From positions 4,087 to 9,861 of the forward strand of contig JAGQNJ010000028.1 in NCBI GenBank assembly GCA_020428115.1: 5,775 bases of DNA, written 5' to 3'. Origin of the DNA: Candidatus Saccharimonadota bacterium (GTDB lineage: Bacteria; Patescibacteriota; Saccharimonadia; Saccharimonadales; JAGQNJ01). This document shows, one piece after another, positions 5,349 to 5,775 of the stretch. Position numbers and translations under genes: made by a program. The notes beneath the pieces were generated by a model. The model was not told the DNA's origin, searched no databases, and was given only the letters and a program-made list of their open reading frames with translations. Every line of letters starts with the position of its first letter. Within the stretch, counting starts at the first letter, position 1.

Positions 5349-5775
5349 TTATGGGCGTGCCTTCCCCTTACTGCCAAACATTTTGATTTTACTTTCAGTG
5401 ACCTTTTGCACTTCGTCAATCACCGTGCCCATAAGCTTTACTACTGCAAATTCTGTTTTATTTTCAGCGAGTACCTTTTCGAGTGTATGACGATAGGCGA
5501 CGCGGAGATCTGTGTTGATGTTGATTTTGCTAACTCCAATTTTGGCAGCAGCCTCAAAATAATGTCCCGCGGTTCCGCTGCCACCATGCAAACTGATATT
5601 GCAATCGATTGCGTCTCTAATCTTGCGTAGTAGCTCGAGATCCAGCCGTTTGGGAACAGGATATTTGCCATGTAGATTACCAATCGCCGCTGCAAAGGTG
5701 TCTATCCCTGTGGCATCCACAAATGCCTTGGCACCTTCTGGCGTACTAAAGGTTTTGCGAATTTCCTCGTAGTCT
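5349..5775 (-). CDS. fba: Class II fructose-bisphosphate aldolase, C-terminal part (5' end outside window)
   Basis: The last 141 residues of a class II (zinc-dependent) aldolase are visible. The enzyme reversibly splits fructose-1,6-bisphosphate into glyceraldehyde-3-phosphate and dihydroxyacetone phosphate in glycolysis and gluconeogenesis. Reading starts at the window edge with DYEEIRKTF. It continues with FVDATGID, the metal-ligand segment GNLHGKYP (His codon at 5672-5670), the second metal-ligand and phosphate loop LHGGSG (His codon at 5588-5586), and the phosphate-binding KININTDLR. It ends with the family-typical KMFGSKGKA tail. About 160 N-terminal residues should lie beyond the right edge, since the family is usually near 300 residues. 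The short HGKYP segment resembles the GatY/Fba class IIB branch more than E. coli FbaA; tagatose-bisphosphate aldolase cannot be fully excluded. The internal GTG at 5720 is not a start, because the reading frame stays open and homologous upstream of it. The stop TAA (5351-5349) is 1 nt from the kinase start. Confidence 0.95.
   Translation of the reverse strand, partial: DYEEIRKTFSTPEGAKAFVDATGIDTFAAAIGNLHGKYPVPKRLDLELLRKIRDAIDCNISLHGGSGTAGHYFEAAAKIGVSKININTDLRVAYRHTLEKVLAENKTEFAVVKLMGTVIDEVQKVTESKIKMFGSKGKARP
5360..5370 (-). promoter_or_regulatory. Purine-rich Shine-Dalgarno-like site for the kinase
   Basis: TAAGGGGAAGG on the minus strand, inside the last codons of fba, ends 12 nt before the kinase ATG at 5347. 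The spacing is longer than ideal. It favours the ATG at 5347 over the upstream in-frame ATG at 5419. Confidence 0.45.

Noticed and set aside
5348..5419. N-terminal extension of the kinase by 24 residues to an in-frame ATG at 5419
   Set aside because: It lies within fba codons and adds a basic stretch not typical of PfkB kinases; the ATG at 5347 directly follows the fba stop codon and has a purine-rich site upstream.

Overview
All recognisable genes in this window lie on the minus strand, in the transcriptional order fba (3' part) -> PfkB-type sugar kinase -> unknown 415-residue protein -> SLOG/LOG-family protein -> prepilin-like protein -> uvrB (5' part). The genes are compact and tightly packed, stop codons are standard (TAA, TAG and TGA all used as stops), and there are no mobile elements, RNA genes or CRISPR arrays. 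The style of the SLOG protein (GATVGLPF plus GGRFGSLHE), the solitary prepilin-like gene and the small intergenic gaps suggest a Candidate Phyla Radiation bacterium, most likely Saccharibacteria (TM7). That placement is inferred from protein style and was not tested by phylogeny.

Right part (about 5775 to 3090): the end of a class II fructose-bisphosphate aldolase is followed after 1 nt by a PfkB-family kinase. After a 44-nt gap comes a protein I do not recognise, whose stop codon overlaps the start of a SLOG protein in an ATGA arrangement. No convincing promoter or terminator interrupts this run, so it is read as one operon that links a glycolytic enzyme, a sugar kinase and a probable nucleotide-processing pair.

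Middle (about 2440 to 1809): a near-consensus sigma70-type promoter (TTTACA, 17 bp, TACAAT) begins 1 nt after the SLOG stop codon and drives a small class III signal protein (prepilin-like), with a clear Shine-Dalgarno sequence. A short perfect dyad overlaps the -10 box and could be an operator.

Left part (1766 to 1): uvrB, the nucleotide-excision repair helicase, starts at GTG and runs off the window after 588 residues. It has its own near-consensus promoter (TAGACA, 17 bp, TACAAT) placed so that the expected transcription start falls on the G of the GTG. No Shine-Dalgarno sequence is present, which predicts a leaderless mRNA.

The most interesting items are the overlapping unknown/SLOG pair, the leaderless-type uvrB promoter, and the fba-adjacent kinase as a candidate for a missing phosphofructokinase step. 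No clearly new multi-gene system (defence, CRISPR or similar) is visible.
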